Below, one piece after another: positions 52,035-63,049 of a stretch of 64,000 nt of DNA. The notes under the pieces were generated by a model, which searched no databases, was not told the DNA's origin, and saw nothing but the letters and a program-made list of their open reading frames with translations. Position 1 is the stretch's first letter. Each line of letters starts with the position of its first letter. Source of the stretch: Sambucus nigra (Eukaryota; Streptophyta; Magnoliopsida; Dipsacales; Adoxaceae); NCBI GenBank assembly GCA_949130495.1, contig OX422208.1:393412561-393476560 (forward strand), written 5' to 3'. The position numbers and the translations under genes are program-made.

Positions 52035-53040
52035 GGTGACGATCCAAGACTGAGGTCAATTTTGACCTAAAAGAGGTGACGATCGAGGACCAAGATCAAT
52101 TCTAACCTAAAAGAGGTGATGATTGCAAGACCAAGGTCAATTATGACCTAAGAGAGGTGATGACCGAGGACCGAGGTCAATTCTGACCTAAAAGAGGTGA
52201 CGATCCAAGACCAAGGTCCATTCTGACCTAAAAGAGGTGACGACCGAAGACCGAGGTCAATTCTAACCTAAAAGAGGTGATGATCCAAGACCGAGGTCAA
52301 TTCTGACCTAAAACAGGTGATGATCGAGGACCGAGGTTAATTCTGACCTAGCTAAGGTGATGATCCAAGATCGAGGTCAATTATGACCTAAGAGAGGTAA
52401 CGACTGAGGATCGAGGTCAATTCTGACCTAACTACGGTGACGATCCAAGAATGAGGACAATTTTGACCTAAAAGAGGTGATGACCGAGGACCGAGGTTAA
52501 TTCTGACCTAATTAAGGTGATGATCCAAGATTGAGGTCAATTTTGACCTAAAAGAGGTGACGACCGAGGATCGAGGTCAATTTTGACCTAACTAAGGTGA
52601 CGATCCAAGACTGAGGTCAGTTCTGACCTAAGAGAGGTGGCGACCAAGGACCGAGGTCAATTCTGACCTAACTAAGGTGACGATCTAAGACTGAGGTCAA
52701 TTCTGACCTAAAAGAGGTGACGATCGAGGACCAAGGTCAATTCTGACCTATATAAGGTGACGACCCAAGATCGAGGTCAATTCTGATCTAAATGAGGTGA
52801 TGATCGAGGACTGAGGTCAATTCTGACCTAACTAAGGTGACGATCCAAGACCGAGGTCAATTCTGACCTAAGAGAGGTGACGATCGAGGATCGAGGTCAA
52901 TTCTGTCCTAGTTAAGGTGACGATCCAAGACCGAGGTCAATTCTAACCTAAAATAGGTAACGACTGAGGACCGAGCCCAATTCTGACCTAAGAGAGGTGA
53001 CGATCTAAGACCGAGGTCAATTTTGACCTAAAAGTGGTGA
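52035..53040. repeat. 40-bp tandem array with an 80-bp higher-order unit
   Basis: About 25 units of GGTGACGATCCAAGACCGAGG-like start and TCAATTCTGACCTAA-like end, 40 bases each. In much of the array two variants alternate: CGATCCAAGA followed by CTAAAAGAGG, and CGACCGAGGA followed by CTAACTAAGG, giving an 80-base dimer. It lies between the LTR and the aORF1 promoter of element C, where Tat elements are known to carry variable tandem repeats. Looser precursors occupy 51868..52030. Confidence 0.92.
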
Positions 53041-53611
53041 AGATTGGATTTTGGGTTTCGTTGGGGAATGAGTTGGGGAAAATATCTTTCTGGAGTTTCG
53101 CTGGGGAAATTACCTCGTGATGTTGTGTTGAGCCGGGGAGCTAATTACTGGGGAACCGTTTGTGATTTTAGTGATTTCACGGAGGAAAGGCAAGTTTGAT
53201 GCCGTAAACTTCACTGGGGAAGCGATTAGGTGGTCCATGATTGGACATATTTCAAGACTTTTGGTGGATAGGAGGTGATCCTCAGAGATCCTCTGGGGAC
53301 ATTGCCGGGAGGAGTTTTACTTGGTTTTTTGAGAGTTCCACTGGGGAAATGGGGGTTTCGCTTGAGGGACTGCGAAATTTTCTTGGTGAAAATGTTCTAA
53401 ATCCTTTTCGAGATTTTTAAGAATTTTTTGAGGATTTTTTCAGGGATTTTTGGTATTTTTTGTATAAAATTTTAAGTGGGTGCCGATCGGCACGGTTCAG
53501 AGGGTGCCATTCGGCAGTGGCATGAACTTTTGGACAGCCTCGGGAAGGTAAGGAGATAGTGTCGATCGGTGGGTGGGTGGTCAATGCCGATCGGCATGAC
53601 CCTTGGCATCC
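53041..53611. other. Leader region upstream of aORF1-C
   Basis: Repeated TTTCGCTGGGGAAAT-like phrases (53097, 53148, 53337) and two GCCGATCGGCA palindromes (53482, 53585). No ORF. It may hold upstream promoter elements of aORF1. Confidence 0.5.
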
Positions 53612-53620
53612 TATATAAAG
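53612..53620 (+). promoter_or_regulatory. TATA box of aORF1-C
   Basis: CCTATATAAAGGGGG is 98 bases before ATG 53718 and is followed by a pyrimidine-rich leader (TTTCTTTCTTTCTTTC), the arrangement of a plant polymerase II promoter facing away from pol. Confidence 0.7.
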
Positions 53621-53717
53621 GGGGAGAATTCCCTTCTTTTTTCACAGTTTCTTGCTTTCTTTCTTTCTTTCTTTGATTTTCCTCTGTGAATCGTTCTAGC
53701 ATTCCGATCTCCAAGCA

Positions 53718-55830
53718 ATGGTCGCCTCCGTGAGCACTGCAGCACATAGGGAATGGTTGACCGTTGATGATTGGGCGAACCTGGAGTGGAGGGCCAGGGA
53801 GCCTTTTGCTTTGGGGAGTGAGAACTCCTTTGACTCATTCGAGCCGGTTGCGGATGAGCGAACCTTGCTACGAGAGTCATCGCGCCATCGCTCCTCGAGG
53901 GTGGTGAACCCTAGCGATTATGTAAGTAACCTGACTTTTGGCATTCTTCTCTTTTTGGTGATTTTTTCTTTCTTCCTTGAATTTTGACAAGGTTTCTTCT
54001 TTTGACAGTCTGATATCTCTTTGAAGAACATGCGTACCCGCATGGCGATGGGTCTTAAGGATGTCTGGGAGCATCTTCCACCTGTGGTGTGTTGGGTGGT
54101 ATCATCAACAGGTTTTGGGAGGTTAGCATCTGCGTTGGATGAGACACCTCGTTCGACAACGGTCTTGTGCGCTTTGGGGGAGAGATGGTGGGATACTACC
54201 CACACCTTACATTTCGGTTTTGGGGAGATGACCATGACTCCCATAGACATGCAACAACTGTTAGGGATGGATTGCGATGGGGATTAGATAGAGATGGATC
54301 ACTCCGTGAGGGTGAGGTCGGAGGCGGTGAGGGCGGTGCTCGGCGATGTGGGGAGGATAGTCTCTGGGGATTCCATCCGATTGTCCTTGTTGAAGGATGT
54401 TCTGCTGTGTAGGGTGGTTGATGTGGAGGACGGGTTGCAGGTGAGGCATATGGCCCGATTATTCATTTTGATGGTGCTGGGAGGCTTCATGGTGGCGTCG
54501 AGTGGCGATATCGTCCATTTGTGGTTCTTTCTGTACTTGAGGATGTTTTCGAACATCCCTCTATATGATTGGGGGAGCCTGACTTTAGGGACCCTCTATT
54601 TTTCTTTGGATGTATTTAGCCGGTGTTGTCGGTAAACTTTTACTGGAGCCACGTATCTCCTTGAGGTATCCTTTAATTTTGTACATTTTCTTTTCATGCA
54701 TTCGCATTTTCCTTATGCGTCTTTTTTTTATTATGAATTCCTGTCTTTGGCAGATGTGGTTCTATGAGGTGATTGGGTGTAATACCTTGTTGATCACTCT
54801 GAAGGATGATACTGTTGGGGACTTTTGCTGATTGTATCGATGGCGGAAGGCCAATCAGTAGTCGAAGGGATCCCTCTCTCTGGAGGTGGTGCGACAGGTC
54901 TTGAATGGCGTAACCTGTGGTAGGGTAAGGCTCTTTTCTTTCAGCCTTGATTTTTGCACATTCTGATTCTGTATTGACTTATACCTGCTGGGGATTTTCA
55001 GGTGACTTTCTATCCTTGGGGGATAACCATTCAGGATACGGGGGTGACCGAGGTAAACGCGCAGATGAGACGTTTGCTGGCGCATGAGATTGGCCATCCC
55101 TGGTAACTGTGGGAGCGAGTGGTTCTGAAAATTGCTGAGGAGGAGGTGGTGGTGCCACCCGCACAGTCTCATGTGTCTATGAGGCGAGAGCGGGTGCTGC
55201 CGGAGGATGCGAGGATCGCGACGATGATCGGTGAGTCCTACCAATTGTACACTGATACGGTCCCACCGTATGACTATGTGGACATTATGACGAGCTGGTT
55301 GATGGCGCCCAGCATATATGATGCCTTGCTTTTCCCTCCTATAGGTTCATGTTGGGAGGCGGGGTCTTCCCACAGTGGCGGTGGTCCGGTGACGGTAGCG
55401 GCTTCAGAGGTTCCTTTCGTGCGATTGCACACTCCTTCTCTCAACATTCGATGAGCTGATGGAGGGATGGTGCCTATGTTACACCGTCCTCATGCGATAG
55501 ATTCGGAGGAGTTGGGTTTGACAGAGGAGGTTCTTCGACGTGAGGTATATCTTTATGTTCTTTTCCTCCTTTTAGTTCCTTTTATGTTTCGATCCATCTT
55601 TGATACTAATTTTTCCTTTTACTTTGCAGCAAGTCTGGGTGTCGACCACTTGGATGAGGGACATTAGAGATTGGATATCTTCGATGACCTCCCATATTTG
55701 GGATGCGGTCCCGGTTCCTTCTTATTTGGTGCCTTCTGCTTCGTCTGGGGAGGACTCTGGCTCGGTCAGCGGGGGTGCGTTGTCTCATCGTAGGGGAAAG
55801 AGAGCGCGTCTCATGGGTGGAAGCTCTTAG
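53718..55830 (+). pseudogene. Antisense aORF1 of element C: plant mobile domain-like gene, five exons
   Basis: Exons 53718..53921, 54009..54665, 54754..54924, 55002..55544 and 55630..55830 join in one frame of 592 codons. All four introns are GT-AG, phase 0 and about 77-88 bases. Exon 2 reads like the plant mobile domain (PF10536): LHFGFGEMTMTPIDMQQLLG, then HMARLFILMVLGGFMVASSG and PLYDWGSLTLGTLYFSLD; exon 3 continues MWFYEVIGC. The C-terminus is Ser/Gly rich and basic (HRRGKRARL). In-frame stops at 54285, 54633, 54829, about 54865, 55106 and 55452, but no frameshift. A promoter precedes it and AATAAA follows at 55944. In the host, such domains occur in MAIN-type silencing proteins; its role here is unknown. 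Confidence 0.78.
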
Positions 55831-55943
55831 AGAGGGAGGTGAAGGGTAGGTGAGAGAAAGAGAATGAGAATGTGGGTTCGGGCCGAGTCCTGTTGTTATT
55901 TTGCTTTTTTTTCTATTTCCTGTAAAATTTATGTAACACAGAG

Positions 55944-55949
55944 AATAAA
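55944..55949 (+). terminator. AATAAA after aORF1-C
   Basis: About 115 bases past the aORF1 stop codon, in an AT-rich 3' tail. Confidence 0.6.
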
Positions 55950-56340
55950 TATATATGCAATGCAATGGGATTTTTTATTATCCTTTGTTAATTATGAATG
56001 AATGCATGCACTTTTTACTTTGCTGCTGAGACCGTAAAAAGAAATATTTTTGGGATTTTTGAAGGAAGGTTGAAAATGGGAAATTTTTTAAGCATGGAAA
56101 AGGATTTTTGAAATTCTATTGAGAATATCAATTTATTTTTATTGGGCTTTTGATTTTGATAAAAGAGGAAAAAGGAAAATTTCAAAAAATAGGGAGCACC
56201 TTGTCCTGCCCATCGACAGTCAGGTCCATTCCCATTAATTCAAAGCTTTTGATTTGTTTCCTCTTCAGCCTTTTTTACCTTATGGGGTAGGATTACCTTC
56301 GATCTCTGCAGGGATTATGCCTCTTGTGTGGGTTCTCAAG

Positions 56341-56347
56341 TATAAAA
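56341..56347 (+). promoter_or_regulatory. TATA box of aORF2-C
   Basis: CAAGTATAAAAAGGGGGAG lies 69 bases before ATG 56410 and about 390 bases after the aORF1 polyadenylation signal, so aORF2 looks like a separate transcription unit. Confidence 0.65.
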
Positions 56348-56409
56348 AGGGGGAGGGTGGAGTGTTTCCATCACACCTTCGCTTGTCTACTGTTTCTTAG
56401 TCTTGTAAG

Positions 56410-57696
56410 ATGGCTCTCCCTGATAGCATTGAGTTTGCTAATTACCTCGAAGCCTTGGAAGAAATATGCTCTTATAATTTCGACTATGATGCTTTCAACA
56501 TGCGTAGAGTCTCTTTGTGGTGTAATCGATCCATTGAGTGGAGCATGCTGATGGAGGCGGTACAATTTTGGTACCCCGAAGACCACGTATTTCGTTTTGG
56601 GTCGGTTGAAGTTTGTCCTACCTACGATAACTTTTAAACCATGATGGGGATTAATCCCAGTGTTACTGCGACTTTACCTGAATTTTCCCGTTGTCCCGGG
56701 GATTTACTGGATGGGCTTCTAAGCATTTCGCCTTCGGTGACTAGATCACTGGTTGCTGGAGGTATATTTTCCCTCCTGGAGGTGTTGTAGTCTGTGCATT
56801 TACGGGAAATAGGCGATGATGACTATGCTGGAGCCGTTGCTCTGGGCTTAGTATCAAAATTGCTACTGGTGACTGGGGAACTGCGGGTGGATCCGCAACT
56901 TGCAGCCATTACTTCATGGATGTCATACCATTGTAATCCTACGACGGTGATACTGGCGGAGACTCTGAACGATCTGGATGCCTGATGAGAAGGTCGTTCT
57001 GACTTCTTGTGGGGTAACCCCGTGATGCTGTTCATGTGGTTGTCTGAAAGACTCCACCTGGTGACTCTTCCAGAATATCCTTTGTCGGCTGTACTTAACT
57101 TCTTTTCGCGTCACTTCTTTTACTATGGCCTGGATATTGTGAGCTGGGAGAATTGGCTTGTAGAGTATGGGGCTCGGAATCTGTACTGGTCAGTGCCTTG
57201 GTGGGGATAGTTGCTTCCTATTCTGGAGCTAGGATAATACTCATATGTGCGGCTGGTTGGTCTCCACCAGACCTCTTTTTATTTCCCTTGGCGGCTTCTG
57301 TGTCAATTTGTCTGGGCACAGGTCGTGCCACCTCGGACACTAGATTTTTTTTCGATAGAGGATTTGACCGCGCGTCTGTGCATGTGGCTTGGATCTCTGT
57401 GGGAGAATCGGCATCCCTCAACCCATCCTTCTCAGTCTATTGGGAGAGTTTGGCATATCCCTGGGGATTATATGAAGTGGTTGTGGAGGAAAGTAGTTAG
57501 CAAGATGTTGGTGGTGGAGACTGGACAAAAGTGGCTTATTTCTTTTGACACCATAGAGGGTGGTGTTGTGGTTTATTCGAAGCTGATTCGAGCTTATCGG
57601 TCCATGGAGTGTCTGCGACACTCTATTCAGACAAAGGAAAATTGGGGACACCAAGATGATGATGACGGAGAGGGTTTCTCTGGTAGTTGTGGATAG
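56410..57696 (+). pseudogene. Antisense aORF2 of element C: DUF7745-like protein
   Basis: A single uninterrupted frame of 428 codons from ATG 56410 (MALPDSIEFANYLEALEE) to TAG 57694, with stops at 56635, about 56788, 56983, 56986, 57208 and about 57232 and no frameshift. The segment VQFWYPEDHVFRFGSVEVCPT and the later VILAETLNDLDA ... FLWGNPVMLFMWLSERL fit the layout of DUF7745 proteins common in plant repeats and related to the plant mobile domain. The C-terminus is acidic (HQDDDDGE). The distance to pol (minus, ending about 58100) is short, so the two genes converge. Confidence 0.7.
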
Positions 57697-57825
57697 GACT
57701 CTTGGGGAGATTATTGTAGGGAATAAATGTGGGGATTTTTTTTGGCTTTTTTCAGGAGGGTAAGGGGGAAGGGAGTTAACCATTCCTTTTTTTATGTAAT
57801 CTGTACCGTAATTTCTTATTAGTGA

Positions 57826-57831
57826 AATAAA
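57826..57831 (+). terminator. AATAAA after aORF2-C
   Basis: AGTGAAATAAACAAG, 130 bases beyond the aORF2 stop. Confidence 0.6.
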
Positions 57832-58016
57832 CAAGTTTCTAATCATCCAGTTGTTCCTTTGATGAGTTTTATGTTTGTTTGAATTATCAATACCGATCGC
57901 TAATGCATACATAAACCTTTTTTTAAGTATATGTTGGAATCTACTGTCGTTCTCGGAGATATGAAAAGAAATAGTATTTTGTGAAAAAGAAAGGGTCGTG
58001 CTCATGTAAGGTGTAT

Positions 58017-58102
58017 GAGATGCCTACGTACCTATGGGGTTTTTTGAAAAGTTTATACTTTGTTTGAAAATGATTTTTGCAGAGGATTAAGCCCACGTAG
58101 TT
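58017..58102 (+). repeat. GAGATGCCTACGTA ... CACGTAGTTC motif, internal copy
   Basis: The pair of motifs recurs in the same order and orientation in the element's LTR (50362..50406). The spacing differs (76 against 35 bases). It marks the border between the aORF2 3' tail and the pol terminus. Confidence 0.6.
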
Positions 58103-59060
58103 CTGGGCAGGGGGAAATGAAGAGATGTTTTTTTTAGAATAGAAGGGAGATGAGAAGAGTCGTAGCGCGTCGAGATTTCGAACCAGGGATAGAATTCCTT
58201 AAAACGGTCCAGGTTGATTGGACGAGCCATCTCTTCCCATCTAAGTCGGTGAGCATGGTGGCACCGCCGGGCAAGATCTTCTTGACAATGTAGGGGCCTC
58301 TCCAATTGGGCTTGAATTTCTGTCTGGGGTAGCAGATGGGTTCTTTGATTTCTTTGAGGGTTAGGTCCCCTACTCGGATACCACGATCCTTGACTCTCTT
58401 GTTGAATGATCATGCTATTTGGCGATGGTAGCCTTGTATGTGGTATAGAGATTTCAATCTCCTTTCGTCTAGGAGGGTAAGCTCGTCAAGATGGCTTTGG
58501 CACCACTCTTCTTCACCGACCTTGATTTTAAGCATGATGCGTAGTGAGGGTATTTCCAACTCCACAGGTAGGACTGATTCCATGCCGTAGACCAGAGAGT
58601 AAGGGTTAGCCCTAGTAGAGGTTTAAATTGAGGTTTGATAGACCCAGAGGGCGTACGGGATCCGATCGACCCAATCCCAATAGCTTTCGGTCATCTTGCT
58701 GATGATGGCCTTGAGGTTCTTGTTGGTGGCTTCGACTGCACCGTTGGTCTGAGATCGGTAGGGAGAATATTTGTGTCTCTGAATCCCATACTCGTTGACC
58801 ACCTCTGTGACTTCTGCCTCAAAATGTAACCCGTTATCTGACACTAGCTCGTGCGGGACCCCATATCGGCAGATGATATTTTTTTTTGATGAATTTGTCC
58901 AAATTTCTTGGCGTTCAGCACTACGTATGACTCAGCTTTGACCCATTTGGTGAAGTAACTAATGGCAACTAGGATGAACTCGTGGCCATTGGAAGCCTTT
59001 GGTGTAACCTTCCCTATAATATCGATTCCCCGGGTGGAGAATGGCTAGGGAGAGGTCATG
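58103..59060 (-). pseudogene. pol: Integrase of element C
   Basis: The triad is readable with frame changes: GIDIIGKVTPKASNGHEFIL (about 59020), SDNGLHFEAEV (about 58830) and GAVEATNKNLK (Glu, about 58735). A run of nine T near 58880 causes one frameshift. The C-terminal part reads FNKRVKDRGIRVGDLTLKEI, then FKPNWRGPYIVKKILPGG (58400-58270); another frame gives the 108-codon open ORF 58413..58087, which is a shadow. Confidence 0.85.
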
Positions 59061-59960
59061 TTGTATAATTCGTGAGGAGGCAAATGCTGAAGGTTAGAGA
59101 ATTGTTAGCATTTGAGGCATCTCCCGACATAGGCGGTGCAATCCTGGGTCATGGTGGTCCAGTAGTATCCCTATCAAATGATCTTCTTGGCAATCATGTG
59201 ACCGTTCATGTGGGGTCCACATTCCCCACTCTGGATCTTCTGCATTATCTTTTTAATGTCATCCCATGCGATGTAGTGCATATGAGTTCCATCGAAGCTT
59301 CTTTTGAGAAGTGTTTTGTGACATATGATGTACTGGGCAAACAGTCTTCGAAGGGTTGCTGGATCTTTCTTATTGGAACCCTCGGGATACCTACCATTCT
59401 TGAGGAGGCACCAGATATCATAGTACCAACAATTGGTTAGCTCGGGATCTTCTGTGGTGACAAGCTTAATGTGGTAGCAGTGGGTTGGTTTGTCTTGCTT
59501 TTGAACTAGGAAGGGGGTCATAATTATTCCTTCGGGCAATCCGACCATGGAGGCCAAGGTAGCGAGAGCATCGGCTAGGTTATTCTTTGCTCGGGGTAGG
59601 TAATGGGAGGTGATATCTTGGAATTGGGAGGCTAACTCTTCTAAGTGGGCATGGAAGGGTTGGAGTTTCTTGTCCTTGACTCTCCATTTTCTGAGCACTT
59701 GACCGATGATGAGGGCAGAATCCCCGTAGACATCTAGGAATTGAATACCTTTCTCGAGAGCAACTTTGAGGCCTACTGTTCATGCCTCATATTCAGTCAT
59801 GTTATTGGTGCAAGGGAAATCCAATTTGATGGCAATGGGAGTGTGAGAGTCATCCAGGGCGATCAGGAGTATCCCAATGCCATATCCCTTCTTATTGGCA
59901 GCACCATAAAAGAACATTTTCCATCGCTGGTTGTCTTGAGCAGTGCAAAGGATGTTTTCA
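59061..59960 (-). pseudogene. pol: Archaeal-type RNase H and zinc-finger region of element C
   Basis: NNMTEYEA (about 59800), then YGDSALIIGQVLRKWRVKD and LPRAKNNLADALATLASMVG match aRNH motifs; the last 174 codons (59698..59174) are open. The zinc-finger remnant contains ECGPHMNGHMIAKKI. Stops break the N-terminal part. Confidence 0.85.
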
Positions 59961-59977
59961 TTTGGGAATTAAGAGAT

Positions 59978-60400
59978 CTAGACATCAGCTTCATCCACGG
60001 GGTAATCAACGAGGTAGTCAGAGATGGCCCTTCCCTTTATGGCTTTTTGCATGACGTACATGATATCGAACTCGGCTAGGAGCATCAACCATCGATCCAT
60101 TCGGCTGGATAAAACGAGTTTATCAATAAAGTATTTGATGGGGTCCATTTGGGATACAAGTTTGATGGGGAAAGCGAGAATGTAGTGCCGTATCTTTTGG
60201 GTGACCCAGATAAGTGCGACACACGTCTTTTGCAAAGCAGTATGGTTGACCTCGTACCCAACCAATTTGTGACTGGCGTAATAGATGGTTCTTTCTGTGC
60301 GAGAATCTTTAAGGTATTGGGCTAGCAATGCCCCAACTGCAGTGTCGATTATGGTTAGGTATAGGAGCAAGGGGAAACTAGGCTATGGTGGCATGAGTAT
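59978..60400 (-). pseudogene. pol: First RNase H domain of element C
   Basis: 130 open codons: AVGALLAQYLKDSRTERTIYY, SHKLVGYEVNHTALQKTCVAL, ending GRAISDYLVDYPV. It is the standard retrotransposon RNase H following RT. Confidence 0.88.
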
Positions 60401-61330
60401 CGGGGGTTGAGTTAGATATTGTTTGATTTAGTCAAAGGCTTATTGGCATGACTCGTTCCAAACATTAGTTGAATCCTTTCGGAGGAGTTTAAAGATCGAT
60501 TCGCAGATAGAGGTTAGCTGGCTGATGAACCGGCTGATGTATTACAATTTCCCAAGGAAACCTCGGACTTCTTTCTCTATTCGGGGAGGTGGCATCTCAA
60601 GTATGGCTTTCAGCTTGGCAGGATCTGCTTCTATCCCTTTCTCACTGACCATGAATCCTAAGAGTTTTCCCTTTGTAACGTCGAAGACACATTTTTGTGG
60701 ATTGAGTCTCATCTAATACTATCGTAGTCGTTAGAAGAACTTTCGGAGAGCAGAAACATGACCTTCTCTAGTTTTGGACTTGATAATCATACCATCCACA
60801 TAGATCTCGACTTCTTTGTGAATTAGATCGTGCAAGATCGTTGTGGCAACCCTCTAGTTGGTAGCCCCAGCATTCTTGAGACCAAATGGCATAACCGTGT
60901 AGCAAAAGGTTCCCCATGGGGTGATGAATGCAGTTTTTTCTTGGTGGTCTGGGTGCATTTTTATTTGGTTGTATTCAGCAAACCCGTCATCGAATGACTT
61001 GAGAGCATGCCTGGCTGTGTTGTCCACGATCATGTCGATATTGGGTAGAGGATAATCATCCTTTGGAGAGGCTTTATTCAAATCCCGATAGTCTACACAC
61101 ATCCGAACTTTTCCTCCTAATTTTGGCATAGGCACTATATTGGCTAGCCATGTGGGTATTCGATCACATGAATAAAGCCTACGTTCAACTGTTTGACCAC
61201 CTCTTCTTTGACTTTGAGCGATCATTCGGTGCGGAGTTTTCTCAACTTTTGTTTAACCGACTTGTAATCTGGGAGAGTGGGGATCTCATGCTGAGCTATT
61301 TCAGGATCAATGCTGGGAATATCGTCATAG
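60401..61330 (-). pseudogene. pol: Reverse transcriptase of element C
   Basis: WLANIVPMPKLGGKVRMCVD, YRDLNKASPKDDYPLPNID, FDDGFAEYNQIKMHPDHQEK and FCYTVMPFGLKNAGATN are in one 123-codon open frame. Downstream the catalytic motif is YVDG (about 60797-60808) instead of YVDD, so the last catalytic Asp is lost. Further stops and frame changes occur towards the thumb. Confidence 0.9.
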
Positions 61331-61833
61331 GACCATGCGAAGACATCCACAAATTCCTTTAGCAATTCTTCGAGTTGTGCACGCTCATGCTCCTCGAGGG
61401 TAGTCCATATCCCAATCTCGCGCAATTGGCTACTAAAATGGAGGTTTATAACAACAATCTCTTCCTCATTAACTTGAAGGTGGTTATGTTGTTTATTATT
61501 AACCTTATTTTGATCAGTTAAGAATTGTTCATTTGCAAAATCACCATCATCGAAAGTTTGATTAGAATCCAAACAGTTAATGTAAGGCACAACAAGACAC
61601 TCAAAATCTTTGTTTATTTCATTGATAGGAAAAATAACATTGCGAACCTCGTCAAAAGGGGACTCGATTACATTTGAATAAGGATAGATAACAGAAGAAG
61701 AAAAGAGGTAAACATTAGGATTATGGGAGATTTCAGTAGGTAGAACTGGCGAAGTATGCCAGTTGAGGAGAGGTGTATCAGCAACTTTAATCAAGTGGGA
61801 TGGATCCAGTAATGTAGTGCATGATTGAACCAT
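61222..61833 (-). pseudogene. pol: Protease-RT linker of element C
   Basis: 203 open codons. The C-terminal half carries the segment that leads into RT in Tat elements: LEELLKEFVDVFAWSYDDIPSI and VKQKLRKLR. The N-terminal half is acidic and low in complexity. Confidence 0.8.
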
Positions 61834-62976
61834 GAAAAATTTCAGACCTAGTGTCTGTAAGTTGAAGGAATCTTCGGAGTCACTTTCCCCAGTCTCTTCG
61901 ATATCTTTGATGAGCGGTTGTATATGGTGTTGGGAACTTTTGACCCATGGGTAGCTGTCTTGGAAAAGATCTCCATTCCAGGCTTCATCTTTTTGTCTGT
62001 AGGGTCATACCATGGTTCAGGAAACTGCAAAAGGGGAAGTCTTCAACCTCTTTGATGAATCTTCCATTTAAGGAATCACCTGGAATAGTTCAGACGCAGT
62101 CTAGTCCTCTCTTTGGTCGAGACAGGTAGATCATTCTGAGCTCTTATTCGGATGGTTGATACCCAAAACCACAAGGAGGTAAGGCCTTCTTTAGTTTAAT
62201 CGGCTCGAGTATACCTTGTTGTCTTTATCCTAGACCCAGTTCGGGCATAAAGTGCATGTTTATGAACATCTGAATCACATTGACGTTGCCATGAGGGTCG
62301 TATTCTGGACAAAACCTTTCTTTGAAGTCGTCCCCTGTCGAGAGTAAAAGTGGTTCACTTGGAATCCCAATAGGAGCATATCATTTGACCCGTGTTGTAT
62401 CTCAAGGATTGGGCTGCTGGTACTTGCACCATCGGCAATATCTTCCTCGCCCAAGATGGTAATGACTCGCCCATCGACGAAGAATTTTAATTTTTAATGG
62501 AGTGAGGAAGATACGCCCTTGATACTGTGGAGCCAAGGTCATCCGAGCAATAGATTGAAATAAGCAGGGATGTCAATAACTTGGAATTCAATGATAGGAT
62601 TTATAGGGCCAACCCCTATTACAAGATTTATGGATCCCATCACCTCCCGATGGGTATTATCGTAGGCACGCACAACGACATAAGTTGGAGTGAGTTCGCT
62701 TTCTTTCAGCCCTAAACATTTGAAGGTTCTTAGTGGGCAGACATTCAGGGCGGATCCATTATCGATAAGAGAGAGTGGTACAACCTTCCCTATAACTTCG
62801 ATGGAGATGTTAAGTACATGATTGTGGTTTGGTCCAATCTTGGGGATTTTCTCTTTCGAAAAGGATAGAATTCGGCTAGAGGTCAAGGATCCCACCAAAT
62901 TTACCGCTTCTTCTGGTGTGGTTGAAGGATGAACTGTGGGTCCAGTGAGCAACTTGATCAAAGCATTTATGTCCAT
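61834..62976 (-). pseudogene. pol: Protease region of element C
   Basis: The frame 62976..62539 contains the active-site motif LSLIDNGSALNVCPLRTFK (DNG) and ends FQVIDIPAYFNLLLG; in the same frame after a stop it goes on PWLHSIKGVSSSLH and KLKFFVDGRVITI. Between 61840 and 62350 only fragments are readable. The long region between protease and RT is typical of Ogre-like elements. Confidence 0.85.
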
Positions 62977-63049
62977 CTAAGAAGACATAAAAAGCCCACA
63001 TAGAGTGATGTTAGCTTGAGTTTTCTTTAGTTGATCGAGGATCTTGCTT

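Noticed and set aside
52035..53040. CRISPR-like regular repeat array
   Set aside because: Units are directly adjacent with no unique spacers, and the setting is a plant retrotransposon; it is a tandem repeat.
54855..55244. 129-codon minus-strand ORF within aORF1-C
   Set aside because: It runs through two introns of the plus-strand gene and has no domain.
57418..58005. 195-codon minus-strand ORF at the 3' end of aORF2-C
   Set aside because: It is opposite the aORF2 frame and its tail; integrase of the minus strand ends further right, at about 58103.
59072..59440. 122-codon plus-strand ORF
   Set aside because: A shadow of the aRNH/zinc-finger segment on the minus strand.
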